Shown: positions 8,587 to 17,439, counted from the stretch's first letter. The stretch: DNA of 33,268 nucleotides from CAYQPF01 sp964419225 (GCA_964419225.1 CAYQPF010000042.1:1-33268), one strand, 5' to 3'. Notes: generated by a model not told the origin, from the sequence alone. Translations and numbers: made by a program.

Positions 8587-9162
8587 ATGGATTTGATCAG
8601 ATGTGAATGGCCTTTGAATGATACCGGACAAATTGAGTACCATGATAATGAGTGGGGCGTTCCTTTAAGGGATGATGAGAAATTGTTCGAATTTCTTATT
8701 TTGGATGCTTTTCAGGCTGGTTTAAGCTGGAAAACAATCCTTAATAAAAGAGAGAATTTTCGCCAGGCTTTTGATGGTTTCAATCCTTTGCTGATTGCCG
8801 CCTACAATCAGGAAAAAGTAGCTTCTTTATTGCAAGATGCCGGAATTGTGAGAAATAAACTGAAAGTAAATGCTGCTATTCTTAATGCTCAGGCCTATTT
8901 GAGAATTAAGGACAGAGGCTTAACTTTTGCAGAATATATCTGGCAGTTTGTTGAAAATAAACCTATACTTAATGCTTGGACGAAGACTTCCCAAATTCCG
9001 GCAACTTCCCCCGAATCTGACAAAATGAGTAAAGCTCTTGTTAAAGAGGGTTTCAAATTTGTCGGATCCACCATTTGCTATGCTTTTATGCAGGCTGCCG
9101 GATTGGTGAATGACCATCTGGTATCCTGTTACCGTTATCAGGAAATTATTTCAAAATATTAG
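8587..9162 (+). CDS. tag: DNA-3-methyladenine glycosylase I
   Basis: 191 aa, close to E. coli Tag (187). It removes 3-methyladenine from alkylated DNA as the first step of base excision repair. Visible landmarks are the N-terminal RCEW, HDNEWGVPL, the QAGLSWKTILNKRENFR helix and the C-terminal NDHLVSCYRY. The zinc-snap ligands of the family are all present: C6, H19, H177 and C181. The residue before FQAGLSW that is normally Glu (E38 in E. coli, from memory) is Asp40 here, a conservative change at the base-binding site. Only 2 bases separate it from the DUF3795 gene, and it has no clear ribosome-binding site of its own, so translation probably depends on coupling. Confidence 0.94.
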   Translation: MDLIRCEWPLNDTGQIEYHDNEWGVPLRDDEKLFEFLILDAFQAGLSWKTILNKRENFRQAFDGFNPLLIAAYNQEKVASLLQDAGIVRNKLKVNAAILNAQAYLRIKDRGLTFAEYIWQFVENKPILNAWTKTSQIPATSPESDKMSKALVKEGFKFVGSTICYAFMQAAGLVNDHLVSCYRYQEIISKY

Positions 9163-9232
9163 TTTTCGGTGCTTTGAGCACTAAAATTTACTCATCTGAT
9201 TTTATGACATTTTATTAAGTTTGGGGGATATT

Positions 9233-9688
9233 ATGAATTTAAAGCAAATGGACACAAACGGTAAAGCACAAATGGAAGATGTTTCCAGCAAACCCAAAGT
9301 TAAACGTACAGCCACAGCCTATGCTAAGATTTTTCTCCAGGCTCAGACTCTGGAACTGATTCAGGATAATTATCTACAAAAAGGAGATGCTCTCGCTGTA
9401 GCAAAAATAGCCGGAATCTCAGCAGCTAAACACGCCTCAGATCTGATTCCACTCTGTCATAATATCGTTCTTGATCATATTAATCTATACTTTGAGATTA
9501 AGACTGACGGTATTGAAATTTTCAGTAAAGCTGTCTGTATCGATAAAACCGGAGTGGAGATGCAGGCACTGACAGCAGTCTCCATTGCTGCTCTTACTAT
9601 CTATGATATGTGTAAAGCAGTAGATAAAAAAATGCATATTGGAAGTATCAAACTGATAGAGAAGACAAAAGATCATATATTAACATAA
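9233..9688 (+). CDS. moaC: Cyclic pyranopterin monophosphate synthase MoaC
   Basis: 151 aa. MoaC converts 3',8-cyclo-dihydro-GTP, made by MoaA, to cyclic pyranopterin monophosphate in molybdenum-cofactor synthesis. Catalytic positions known from E. coli are kept: K50 in KGD, H76 in LIPLCH, E109 in GVEMQALTAVS, and D125 and K128 in YDMCKAVDK. The usual Pro after LCH is Asn, and the common C-terminal GGKSG tail is missing (it ends KDHILT). The longer frame from TTG 9221 is rejected because the GGGGGA there is the ribosome-binding site for the ATG at 9233. A 70-base gap separates it from tag, so membership of that operon is uncertain. No other moa/moe gene is in the window. Confidence 0.93.
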   Translation: MNLKQMDTNGKAQMEDVSSKPKVKRTATAYAKIFLQAQTLELIQDNYLQKGDALAVAKIAGISAAKHASDLIPLCHNIVLDHINLYFEIKTDGIEIFSKAVCIDKTGVEMQALTAVSIAALTIYDMCKAVDKKMHIGSIKLIEKTKDHILT

Positions 9689-9711
9689 CAAGAGGATGTC
9701 ATCTTATTAAG

Positions 9712-9753
9712 TTAATAGTTAGTGGTGAATAGTGAATAGTTAATGAGTAGTTG
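9712..9753 (+). repeat. 7-bp tandem array (AGTTAAT/AGTGAAT)
   Basis: Six heptamers in phase: AGTTAAT, AGTTAGT, GGTGAAT, AGTGAAT, AGTTAAT, GAGTAGT. It starts 24 bases after the moaC stop. The same AGTTAAT word opens the array at 12037-12064. Confidence 0.8.
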
Positions 9754-9788
9754 AAAGCGAAGAAAGTCGTAAGCATTCAAGGTAGAGC

Positions 9789-9966
9789 ATTTAACCCAAC
9801 TTATGCAATAGCTGGACAGCGTCTAAGCGAATCTTTTGCGTTTAGATGACTTACGAGATTCGATCGAAATATTTTCATATATGACATCGCAAATCTGTAA
9901 GTCACTATTCCACAAAATCTTGAGCTTATCCATCTGTCATCTACTGCATAAGTCGGGTTTAACCGA
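9789..9966. mobile_element. MITE-like long imperfect inverted repeat (~178 bp)
   Basis: The left end TTTAACCCAACTTATGCAATAG (bases about 9790-9811) is nearly the reverse complement of the right end at 9942-9963: TTAACCC, ACTTATGCA and TAG all match with single differences between them. Similarity continues inward through TAAGC and TTTTG to GACTTAC (9848-9854), which pairs with GTAAGTC (9897-9903). Most of the element could therefore fold into one hairpin. No transposase frame is inside. An obvious target duplication was not found, so mobility is inferred from structure. Confidence 0.5.
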
Positions 9967-9967
9967 A

Positions 9968-10020
9968 ATTATCTCACGCGGAGACGCAAAATCCCGGAGA
10001 GCCAAAGAGCTGAAGAGAAG
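9968..10020 (+). repeat. ATTATCTCACGCG dispersed element, copy B
   Basis: It reads ATTATCTCACGCGGAGACGC, then CGGAGAGCCAAAGAG and a purine-rich tail. It begins immediately after the right end of the MITE-like repeat. Confidence 0.7.
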
Positions 10021-10060
10021 TGACAATGGTCAACCTGGATAGAAAGTTGGAAAAAAGCAA

Positions 10061-10103
10061 TTAAACCCGGATTGTGAAGATTCTACTGCACAGTTCGGGT
10101 TAA
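10061..10103. repeat. Second short inverted repeat with the same end sequence
   Basis: TTAAACCCG (10061-10069) pairs with CGGGTTAA (10096-10103). Read on the minus strand, the right end is TTAACCCGAACTGTGCAGTA, which resembles the ends of the MITE-like element (TTAAACCCGACTTATGCAGT). It may be a decayed relative or partial copy. Confidence 0.5.
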
Positions 10104-10121
10104 TTAGAGTATAGGAGAGTA

Positions 10122-12008
10122 ATGAAGACTTGGAAATTGCTTATTTTTATTGTGTTTTTGAGTATTCCTTTGTTGATAAACTGCCATACAAATTCTGTCC
10201 ATACGTCCTTGTATAGCCGGTTAGTGGCACATTACCAGCAAAATGATCCTGATAGTCCTTATTTACGTGCAATAACGCAACATCCTGATTATTTTAAATA
10301 CGGATCTACTCTGCCGGATATGCAATATGTGAATATATTCAAGTCAACAATTCAGGACTTGGGAGAGCAGATTTATGAAGGGTCTGACCATGATTTATCT
10401 TTGACATATAATCCTTCAGTTTTAGGCATTCCAGATCCTGCTGGCTCAAATAGAACAAATTCCTTTGGTATAGATACTCATGACCCTGAAGGTGCATTTT
10501 TATTTGCACAGGAATTTTTGAATCATGCCATGCGGGATGGAGGTAATGGGTCTAAATATAAGAAGGATGTCTATACAACAGAAACTGGCAGCATGGAATT
10601 AGCCCTTGCTCTGGGGTATTATGCTCATTTGGTTGAAGATATTGTGGGTCACAATTTCTGGGTACCCAGGTTAACTGCTTTGGAAAATCTGAATGAATTG
10701 AACGTAATTAACTCAATTAACGATCAAGCTAATCTTGATATTCCAGGAGTTCAGTCCCATTATTTTATTGAAATTTCACAGGATTACAGAAATGGTGAAG
10801 AAGCAGCACATGATTTTAGAAACACAATCTGGAATTTTCATATTAAATCAGATCAGTCTGAACCTGAATCTAAAGAATTCTTGGTTAACGGAAGCAAATG
10901 GGATAAATTGAATCCGGCTTTACAGGCTTTTTATAACTGTCTGACCAAGTTCTATACTGAGCATCCGGAATTGAGAAAAGGAAATCTGATTTCAGAGGAA
11001 GGATTCCGGAATGAATGTCATCTTTGGAGATTTGTGAATCAATTTTATCCAGAGACTCTGGGTTATGGATCATTGTCGGAAGGAATGGCAGATTGGGTTT
11101 CAAGCCATGTTACATCTTCAGAATATTCTTTTGAAATTGGACCTATTGTTTGGGATTTTATCGAGCAGATATATATTATTCCGACGGTTTACAGCAATGT
11201 AGAAGCTACTATAGAGAAAGAAATGGGCAGATCACTACAGACACTTCTGGGTTTAGCCAGATATGATCAGGCGAAAGCTCTGGAAATAGTTAAAAACAAT
11301 CCTTTAGTAATTAATTATTCAGAATTTGTCAGGATGATCGCAAGTCCTATATATAGTGATCCTGACTATTTTACGAAACAGAATTTTGCTTATTATGCAG
11401 ATTTAGAAATGCATTATTTTTCTCAAATTGGTCCAACCGGTAAATTATTTCAAGACTGGCATCCTGAATGGCTACCAGCTTATGCCTGGGGTGTCCGGGC
11501 CGGATTAAACGGACTTTTACCCGGAGTATTAGATAAAAGAACAAATGTCATGATTCATGATGTATATTTAAGATCCGAGGATAAGCGGTGTCCAGTCGGA
11601 AAAAGAGTTTCGATAAAACACCTTCCTCTGGAAGTATGGGTAGAGCTGTTTGCTCCAGAAAAGATAGAGAACTCTATAAAAATAAAAGGTAAAGTGATTC
11701 TGGAAGGTAAAAACGGGAATGATCTGGAGTTAAAGACAAGAAGTATATCATTTAAGCAGGACCCTTATAAATACAATTCCACCTCCAGAGCTGTTTTGAA
11801 ATTCAAGATCAAGCCTGATGACTTGAAAAGGATAGATTTGAATCAGTATAATGGTTTTTATATAGAGCTATATTGGCAAAAAGCAAATTTACCTTTTTAC
11901 ACGACGAATGACAGAAAGTACCAAGGACTGGAGATTGTTAAAAATAATTCCCGGTTTAAGTTATGGAATAGTACAAATCTTTTTCAGTTATCTAATGAAG
12001 GGAATTGA
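10122..12008 (+). CDS. Exported zinc phospholipase C / P1-nuclease-like protein
   Basis: 628 aa with a signal sequence (about 1-20). A lipobox-like LINC ends at C21, but Asn at -1 is atypical, so lipidation is doubtful. Residues 20-230 follow the zinc-dependent phospholipase C/S1-P1 nuclease ligand pattern: H27, D66 in GSTLPDMQ, H120 in THDPEG, H169-x3-D173-x3-H177 in AHLVEDIVGH, and H213-x3-E217 in SHYFIE. This is close to the full trinuclear-zinc set of Bacillus PLC, so the enzyme is probably active. The fold is all-helical to about residue 480, and about 480-628 looks like an added beta-rich domain. Hydrolysis of phospholipid or nucleic acid cannot be told apart from sequence. Unlike its secreted neighbours it lacks a PNPFNP sorting domain. 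AGGAG precedes the ATG. Confidence 0.75.
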   Translation: MKTWKLLIFIVFLSIPLLINCHTNSVHTSLYSRLVAHYQQNDPDSPYLRAITQHPDYFKYGSTLPDMQYVNIFKSTIQDLGEQIYEGSDHDLSLTYNPSVLGIPDPAGSNRTNSFGIDTHDPEGAFLFAQEFLNHAMRDGGNGSKYKKDVYTTETGSMELALALGYYAHLVEDIVGHNFWVPRLTALENLNELNVINSINDQANLDIPGVQSHYFIEISQDYRNGEEAAHDFRNTIWNFHIKSDQSEPESKEFLVNGSKWDKLNPALQAFYNCLTKFYTEHPELRKGNLISEEGFRNECHLWRFVNQFYPETLGYGSLSEGMADWVSSHVTSSEYSFEIGPIVWDFIEQIYIIPTVYSNVEATIEKEMGRSLQTLLGLARYDQAKALEIVKNNPLVINYSEFVRMIASPIYSDPDYFTKQNFAYYADLEMHYFSQIGPTGKLFQDWHPEWLPAYAWGVRAGLNGLLPGVLDKRTNVMIHDVYLRSEDKRCPVGKRVSIKHLPLEVWVELFAPEKIENSIKIKGKVILEGKNGNDLELKTRSISFKQDPYKYNSTSRAVLKFKIKPDDLKRIDLNQYNGFYIELYWQKANLPFYTTNDRKYQGLEIVKNNSRFKLWNSTNLFQLSNEGN

Positions 12009-12036
12009 TACATTGAGCAGACTTTGGAGGCAGATT

Positions 12037-12064
12037 AGTTAATTATTAACAGTTAAGGGTTAGC
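12037..12064 (+). repeat. 7-bp tandem array (AGTTAAT)
   Basis: Four heptamers in phase: AGTTAAT, TATTAAC, AGTTAAG, GGTTAGC. It lies in the short gap after the phospholipase-like gene and uses the same word as 9712-9753. Confidence 0.65.
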
Positions 12065-12106
12065 TGTTTAAACCGGAGAATATCAATTATCTCTGTAAAA
12101 AATAAC

Positions 12107-12135
12107 TTGCCAAGATATTTGATTATATATATATT
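12107..12135 (+). promoter_or_regulatory. Candidate promoter of the C25-like gene
   Basis: TTGCCA (12107-12112), a 17-bp spacer, then TATATT (12130-12135), 35 bases before the ATG at 12171. The surrounding alternating TA run makes chance -10 matches likely. Confidence 0.35.
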
Positions 12136-12170
12136 TGTATTTTTAGACTGTATAGATATTTGGAGGAAAC

Positions 12171-15100
12171 ATGAGGTTCGGGATAATTGTAATGTTAATG
12201 CTGTCCTTAATTACTTTTGCAAGTGCTGAAGAAGTTGATTTACAGAATGCAGGGACTACATTTAAAATCACGGCTCAGGGCACTGGTTTTTATGAGGTGG
12301 AGTTTAATCTGGACAAGTTTCAGGTGGAAGAGGTAATCAGTAAAGGTCTTAATTATCAAAAGATTTCACATCCAGAGGCAGGATATTTACTGGAAAAAGG
12401 TAAAGCAGAGTTGCCTGTTTTTGGGACAATGCTGGCCATTCCTCCCCAGTCAGAAGTCAGTTGTGAAGTTTTAGTTGAAGAGAAGCAGGTTTTACCGAAT
12501 TATAGAATATTCCCGGCTCAGGAGAAAGGGACTCCGGAAGAGTATAGTTCTTTATTCCTAAGTCAGGAGTACGGAAAGAATGCAATATATCCTCAGAAGA
12601 AATATACAATAGATATTGCCGAGATGAGAGATTACCGGGTTGCCAATATAAAATTGCTGCCCTTTGGATATAACGGAGCAGAGCAGAAGCTGACAGTTTC
12701 TCAGAAGATCAAGGTTAGAATCAATTATACGAATCCTCAGCAGGCAATTGATTTCAAATTGAAACCAAAAGTATCCCGCAGTTTTGAGAAGTTGTACAGC
12801 AGTCTCTTTTTAAATTATGAGCAGATGAGGGACAGAAATCCTGTATATCAGAAACCTTGTCTTGTTATTATTTACAAAGAGAATCCGCTTACTTTATCTA
12901 AACTGGAGGAATTGGCCCAATGGAAAAGAGAGAAAGGTTTTGAAGTGCATTTGACTCCGCTAATAGAGGCAGGTTCGACCAATATAGGAGTTCTTGCATA
13001 TTTACAGAATGCTTATGACACTTGGGAAAATCCGCCGGAATATCTTATTATGGCAGGTTGTACAGGTTTACAGGCAACTTTTGTTCCTTTTTGGGATCAC
13101 AATGGAGTTAAGACTGATTACAGTTATTCACTTTTACAGGGAAACGATTCTGTTGGCGATCTTTTTGTTGGCCGCTTACCTTTTAATGATGAAATTGAAC
13201 TGAACAATAATATCAGCAAAATATTTCAGGTAGAAAGAGATCCTTCGAGCCTTAATTCCGAATATTTTGAGAAATATCTTTTAGTAGGAAGTACTCAAGG
13301 TAATGTACTATCCTGTATAGATGTCAACATCGCTGTTAAGGATATGATAAAAAGCAAGTATCCTGAAGCAACTTTCTCAGAAATATATGATCTCAATTTA
13401 ACATCAGATCAATTTATAATGGCTTTAAACAGCGGAAAGATATTATTTAATTACCGTGGATATCAAAACATGAACGGTTTTAACAATTCAGTTATCACAG
13501 TTACTAACTTAAATATGCCAGTTTATGGTTCTTTTATGACCAGTACAACATCAATGTATGGTTATGCCCAAGGGATAGCCGAAAAATTTGTCAATCTGGG
13601 ATCCACAGTTGGTACAAAAGGCGGTGTAAGTGTATTGGCCTCGACTTATGATTCTCACACATCATTTTTTAATTGTTTAAGTCAATCGGCAGCAGCCGGA
13701 ATATTTAAATATGATCTGGAAAATTGGGGTCAAACAGCGTTATATTCCAGAATGTATATGTGGAACCTTTATTCTGGCGATGAAGAAGCATTACTCAATT
13801 TGTATGGTTTGACACTGATAGGAGATCCATCAACAGATGCGATAAAGGGACCATTGCAGGGACTGCAGGTGAATCATCCGGTGACACTTCATTTGGGAGT
13901 TAACAGTTTTGTTGTATCGGTAACAGACAGTCTGAGTATGCCTATGGAGAATGCCTGGGTATCAGTACTGGGAGATTCCGGACAGGTATGTAATTCCGGA
14001 ATGACAGATGCATCGGGAAGTATTATTTTACCAACTCCTGCAGATGCTAATGATAATATTAAATTAACTGTGAGCAAATCCGGATTTTATCCGTACAGAG
14101 GCCTTGTAGAAATTGATAGTGCAGGTACAGCTGTGGTTGATACAATAATGATCGATGATGATCAAATTGGTGGTACACAGGGAAATGGAGACGGCCTTCT
14201 GAATCCTGGGGAATTATGTTACTTGAAATTTCCACTTAAAAACACGACTAATGGATTGCTAAATAATGTAACACTGCAGGTTACCTCAGATGATTCCTTC
14301 ATCGAACTTTCCGGGAACACTGTCACATATCCTCCTCTTGCACCAGGACTGACAGCTCAATCCGGAGCCTCAACTATCATGGCAATTTCCGGCAATTGCC
14401 CGGATCAGCATATTATTACTCTTTCTCTATTGATTAGTACACCAACAGGTCAAAGAATAGAGCTTGTGCAACTGGAAGTTAAAGGGATAGCACTGGAATT
14501 ACAAAGTATCGTAGTCAATGACAATAATAATGGACATTTGGACTCAGGTGAAACAGTATTTTTAACTCCTTCCCTGAAGAATATCGGGTATTTGGTTGCA
14601 AATGATATAAACCTTACTCTCAGATCACTATCCAACAGCATAATAGTACAAGATTCATTAGTATGGGCTGGAGATTTTGAAGTTCAGGAAACTTTAGATT
14701 TTTCCAACGCATTTCAGGTATCAGCTTATCCGACTTTAGTTGCCGGAGAAATAGTGGAAATGCAGTTAGTTTATTCCAATTTGAGCGGATATATGGAGTT
14801 TGAAACTTTTAATTTGGTAATAGGTCAAACCAATGCAGGCAGTCAGACCGGTCCGGATGCTTATGGTTATATGTGTCTTGAGAACAGCGATACTCAGTTC
14901 GCTGATCATCCTGAGTATAATTGGATCGAATTATTTCCAGACCTGGGTACAGACCTATTGTTATATGATATTGGTGAAAATAATGATGTAACAACGACAG
15001 TAGATTTACCCTTTACCTTCAGATTTTATGGGATTGATTATTCTCAGATCAGTATCTGTTCCAATGGATGGGTTAGTTTTGGAGAAACAGATCAAACCAC

Positions 15101-17363
15101 ATACAGAAACTATCCTCTTCCGGGGCCGATGGGACCGAGTCCGATAATTGCCTGTTTATGGACAGATTTAATTACAGGTGCTACTGGCAATCCCAATTAT
15201 AAAGTTATGTGTTACTATGATTCCTTGGCACATCAATACATTGTGGAATGGAAGACAAGATCAATAAATCAGAACTATAACGAATTTTTTGAATTAATCT
15301 TATACGATCCGGAATTTGATAATTCTATTGGAGACGAAGGACAATTTAAAATTCAATATCAGAACATAAACTTGAATGTAACAAGTACGGATTCTTTTCA
15401 CGATAAAAGACCTACAGTAGGCATCCAAAATCAGACAGCAGATGTTGGCTTGCTGGTAGGATATAATTGGGGTAATCCGTCAACAATGCATACTATCGCA
15501 AATGGTACAGCTCTTTTGTTTAAAGCTGTAAATTCAGGAACTGAGCAGAATCTTCTGTTTCCTGGAGATCTTGTTCTGACTGATGATAGTTCGGACGGAA
15601 TAATCAGTCCGGGAGAGACTGTGCGAATCGGTATTCCCTTAACAAACTACAGCAATCAGGTATTTACAAATATCCAAACTACTCTGAACTGCAGCAATCC
15701 GCACGTCAGTATTCTCAATGCAATTTCAAATTATTCTAATCTGACTCAGGGGAATACGGGTTATAATATGACAGATTTTGTAATCCGGGTAAATCCGGAT
15801 TATCCATTAACTGATACTTTGCGGTTAGTTATGAATATTCAGAGTAATATGGGAACCCAGTCTCTGACATTCGAGTATCATGTAGGAAATACGGTAATAG
15901 ATTTTCTGGGGATTCTGATGGCAGAAAACACGGGAAATATGAATTTATCAATAGATCCAGGAGAAACTGTTACTCTTGGAATCAATCTTACCAGTATAGC
16001 AGGATTTAATTGCAGGAATATTAAACTGAGACTTGAGTCAATTGCAGGTTATGATTTGTCTGCCGACACCTTATATTATGGCGAAATACAACAAAACACA
16101 GTTGTACAGAAAACAGTTAACCTTTCTCTATCTTCAACTCTGCAGCCTGGTGACCTTGGTCAGATTCCTTTGACAATTTATGAAAATGACACAGTAATAG
16201 GAAATACATTTCTTTCAATACTAATTGGAGGAAACGAGTATCAGTGCGGAGTAAAAATGTCTGGACCGGTAACTATTTCAGGGACGGATGGAGATTATCG
16301 AAGTGTTAAAGTTCAGGGCAGAGGTTTGCAAACAACACCTGATGCAAACGGGAATTATTCAATGCTCCTGCCTTTGGGGCTTTGTGCAAATTTTTCAGCA
16401 ACCAGTCCATATTACTATGCACCCTCTTATCTTAATTTGAATCTGATTTATGGTTCCAATTGTTCAAATATTAACTTTTCGCTAGATAAACTGAATTCTC
16501 CCCAAAACCTGACACTTGCCCAGGCAGGTAATACTGTTGTATTGGATTGGGATTTGCCAAATTCAGCAACAAGAGGTGTTAACTCGCGTAAGGTTCCGGT
16601 GAACCTGAGACCGACTATACAGAGATATGTGATCTATATTAAAAACAATGCAGGTTTGATTCAACAGGTTGATTCCACGACAGCAACAACCATCAGCAGA
16701 AACCTGACCAGTTCAGGCATACATAAATTCTGGGTAAGGGCAAGATATTCTGAAGGCTTGGGAGCTTCCTCAGATACAGTAAGTATTGTTTACAATAATC
16801 TTCCACCTCAAATTACTGAATTTTCTCCTGCTTCTGATTCATTAACCTGCTCTTCGGGAACTGTCATTCCTTTCCAAGTTTCAGCAGAAGATTTGAACAG
16901 TCCATATACTGTTGCCTGGAGTGTGAACAATGTAGCCGTTGGAACCGGAGGATCAGATTATTCACATACATTTAACTATAGTGGATTATATGAAGTCCGG
17001 GCAGCAGTATCCGATTTTGAATACTCTGTTACTAAAAACTGGTATGTTTATGTTACTTTGGCTAATAATGATGTGGATGCAGTTGCGTGCAACAAGTTAT
17101 GGCAGAATTCACCCAATCCGTTCAATCCGGAAACGACAATCAGATTTGCTATCAAAAAACAGACCAAGGTCTGGCTGGGAGTTTATAATATTAAAGGACA
17201 AATGGTCAAGATCCTGCAGAATGGAACTCTATCTGCAGGACAGCATGCTATTAATTGGAATGGAAAGGACAAAAACGGGAAGAAAGTAGGATCAGGGATT
17301 TATTTCTACAAGATAGTAACACTGGAGTTCAGAGAAGTAAGGAAGTGTTTATTGTTGAAGTAG
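12171..17363 (+). CDS. Giant secreted C25 (gingipain)-like protein, probably inactive, with sorting domain
   Basis: 1730 aa. A signal peptide (about 1-19) is followed by a C25-type propeptide (about 20-200), a C25-like caspase-fold domain (about 225-560; PPEYLIMAGC, DYSYSLLQGNDSVGDLFVGRLPF, ILFNYRGY, KGGVSVLAST, LTLIGDPSTD) and a C25-associated Ig-like domain. Then come four modules that open with an N/D-G-x-NPGE/DSGE-type loop (about 665, 780, 1137, 1251), a jelly-roll-like region (about 930-1110), FN3-like and PKD-like domains, and the sorting domain from about 1644. In gingipains the catalytic His lies in NYTGHGS; here the matching stretch is NYRGYQN with Y431. The Cys block is replaced by FMTSTTSMYG, with S458 or T457 at the Cys position. 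The protein is therefore likely a pseudoprotease or scaffold. GGAGG precedes the ATG and a terminator follows. Independent transcription is likely. Confidence 0.88.
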   Translation: MRFGIIVMLMLSLITFASAEEVDLQNAGTTFKITAQGTGFYEVEFNLDKFQVEEVISKGLNYQKISHPEAGYLLEKGKAELPVFGTMLAIPPQSEVSCEVLVEEKQVLPNYRIFPAQEKGTPEEYSSLFLSQEYGKNAIYPQKKYTIDIAEMRDYRVANIKLLPFGYNGAEQKLTVSQKIKVRINYTNPQQAIDFKLKPKVSRSFEKLYSSLFLNYEQMRDRNPVYQKPCLVIIYKENPLTLSKLEELAQWKREKGFEVHLTPLIEAGSTNIGVLAYLQNAYDTWENPPEYLIMAGCTGLQATFVPFWDHNGVKTDYSYSLLQGNDSVGDLFVGRLPFNDEIELNNNISKIFQVERDPSSLNSEYFEKYLLVGSTQGNVLSCIDVNIAVKDMIKSKYPEATFSEIYDLNLTSDQFIMALNSGKILFNYRGYQNMNGFNNSVITVTNLNMPVYGSFMTSTTSMYGYAQGIAEKFVNLGSTVGTKGGVSVLASTYDSHTSFFNCLSQSAAAGIFKYDLENWGQTALYSRMYMWNLYSGDEEALLNLYGLTLIGDPSTDAIKGPLQGLQVNHPVTLHLGVNSFVVSVTDSLSMPMENAWVSVLGDSGQVCNSGMTDASGSIILPTPADANDNIKLTVSKSGFYPYRGLVEIDSAGTAVVDTIMIDDDQIGGTQGNGDGLLNPGELCYLKFPLKNTTNGLLNNVTLQVTSDDSFIELSGNTVTYPPLAPGLTAQSGASTIMAISGNCPDQHIITLSLLISTPTGQRIELVQLEVKGIALELQSIVVNDNNNGHLDSGETVFLTPSLKNIGYLVANDINLTLRSLSNSIIVQDSLVWAGDFEVQETLDFSNAFQVSAYPTLVAGEIVEMQLVYSNLSGYMEFETFNLVIGQTNAGSQTGPDAYGYMCLENSDTQFADHPEYNWIELFPDLGTDLLLYDIGENNDVTTTVDLPFTFRFYGIDYSQISICSNGWVSFGETDQTTYRNYPLPGPMGPSPIIACLWTDLITGATGNPNYKVMCYYDSLAHQYIVEWKTRSINQNYNEFFELILYDPEFDNSIGDEGQFKIQYQNINLNVTSTDSFHDKRPTVGIQNQTADVGLLVGYNWGNPSTMHTIANGTALLFKAVNSGTEQNLLFPGDLVLTDDSSDGIISPGETVRIGIPLTNYSNQVFTNIQTTLNCSNPHVSILNAISNYSNLTQGNTGYNMTDFVIRVNPDYPLTDTLRLVMNIQSNMGTQSLTFEYHVGNTVIDFLGILMAENTGNMNLSIDPGETVTLGINLTSIAGFNCRNIKLRLESIAGYDLSADTLYYGEIQQNTVVQKTVNLSLSSTLQPGDLGQIPLTIYENDTVIGNTFLSILIGGNEYQCGVKMSGPVTISGTDGDYRSVKVQGRGLQTTPDANGNYSMLLPLGLCANFSATSPYYYAPSYLNLNLIYGSNCSNINFSLDKLNSPQNLTLAQAGNTVVLDWDLPNSATRGVNSRKVPVNLRPTIQRYVIYIKNNAGLIQQVDSTTATTISRNLTSSGIHKFWVRARYSEGLGASSDTVSIVYNNLPPQITEFSPASDSLTCSSGTVIPFQVSAEDLNSPYTVAWSVNNVAVGTGGSDYSHTFNYSGLYEVRAAVSDFEYSVTKNWYVYVTLANNDVDAVACNKLWQNSPNPFNPETTIRFAIKKQTKVWLGVYNIKGQMVKILQNGTLSAGQHAINWNGKDKNGKKVGSGIYFYKIVTLEFREVRKCLLLK

Positions 17364-17388
17364 GACTAGCGTCTAACATATTTTACAG

Positions 17389-17439
17389 ATATCATACCAG
17401 AGGTGCTTGATATTCTTGTCTCCTCTGGTCATATGATAT
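17389..17439. repeat. Bulged inverted repeat after the C25-like gene
   Basis: ATATCAT-ACCAGAGG (17389-17403) pairs with CCTCTGGT (17422-17429) and ATGATAT (17433-17439), leaving a 3-base bulge and an 18-base loop. No T-tract follows. It is either a 3' stabilising stem or a remnant of a repeat. Confidence 0.6.

Larger units (their letters stand above)
9689..10121. other. Repeat-rich gap with MITE-like inverted repeat, no gene
   Basis: No supported gene. A 68-codon frame at 9836-10042 runs through the inverted repeat and the ATTATCTCACGCG element and has no homology I recognise. The gap holds a 7-bp array, a long inverted repeat, a dispersed-element copy and a second small inverted repeat, each listed separately. 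The last bases (AGGAG at 10113) are the ribosome-binding site of the next gene. Confidence 0.7.

Noticed and set aside
9221..9232. TTG start giving a longer MoaC
   Set aside because: The TTG is part of TTGGGGGA, the ribosome-binding site of the ATG at 9233.
9836..10042. 68-codon frame after moaC
   Set aside because: It lies across the MITE-like repeat and the dispersed element and starts with no ribosome-binding site.
10173..10185. Lipoprotein signal (LINC) in the Zn-PLC-like protein
   Set aside because: Asn before Cys is outside the lipobox consensus; an ordinary signal peptide explains the N-terminus.
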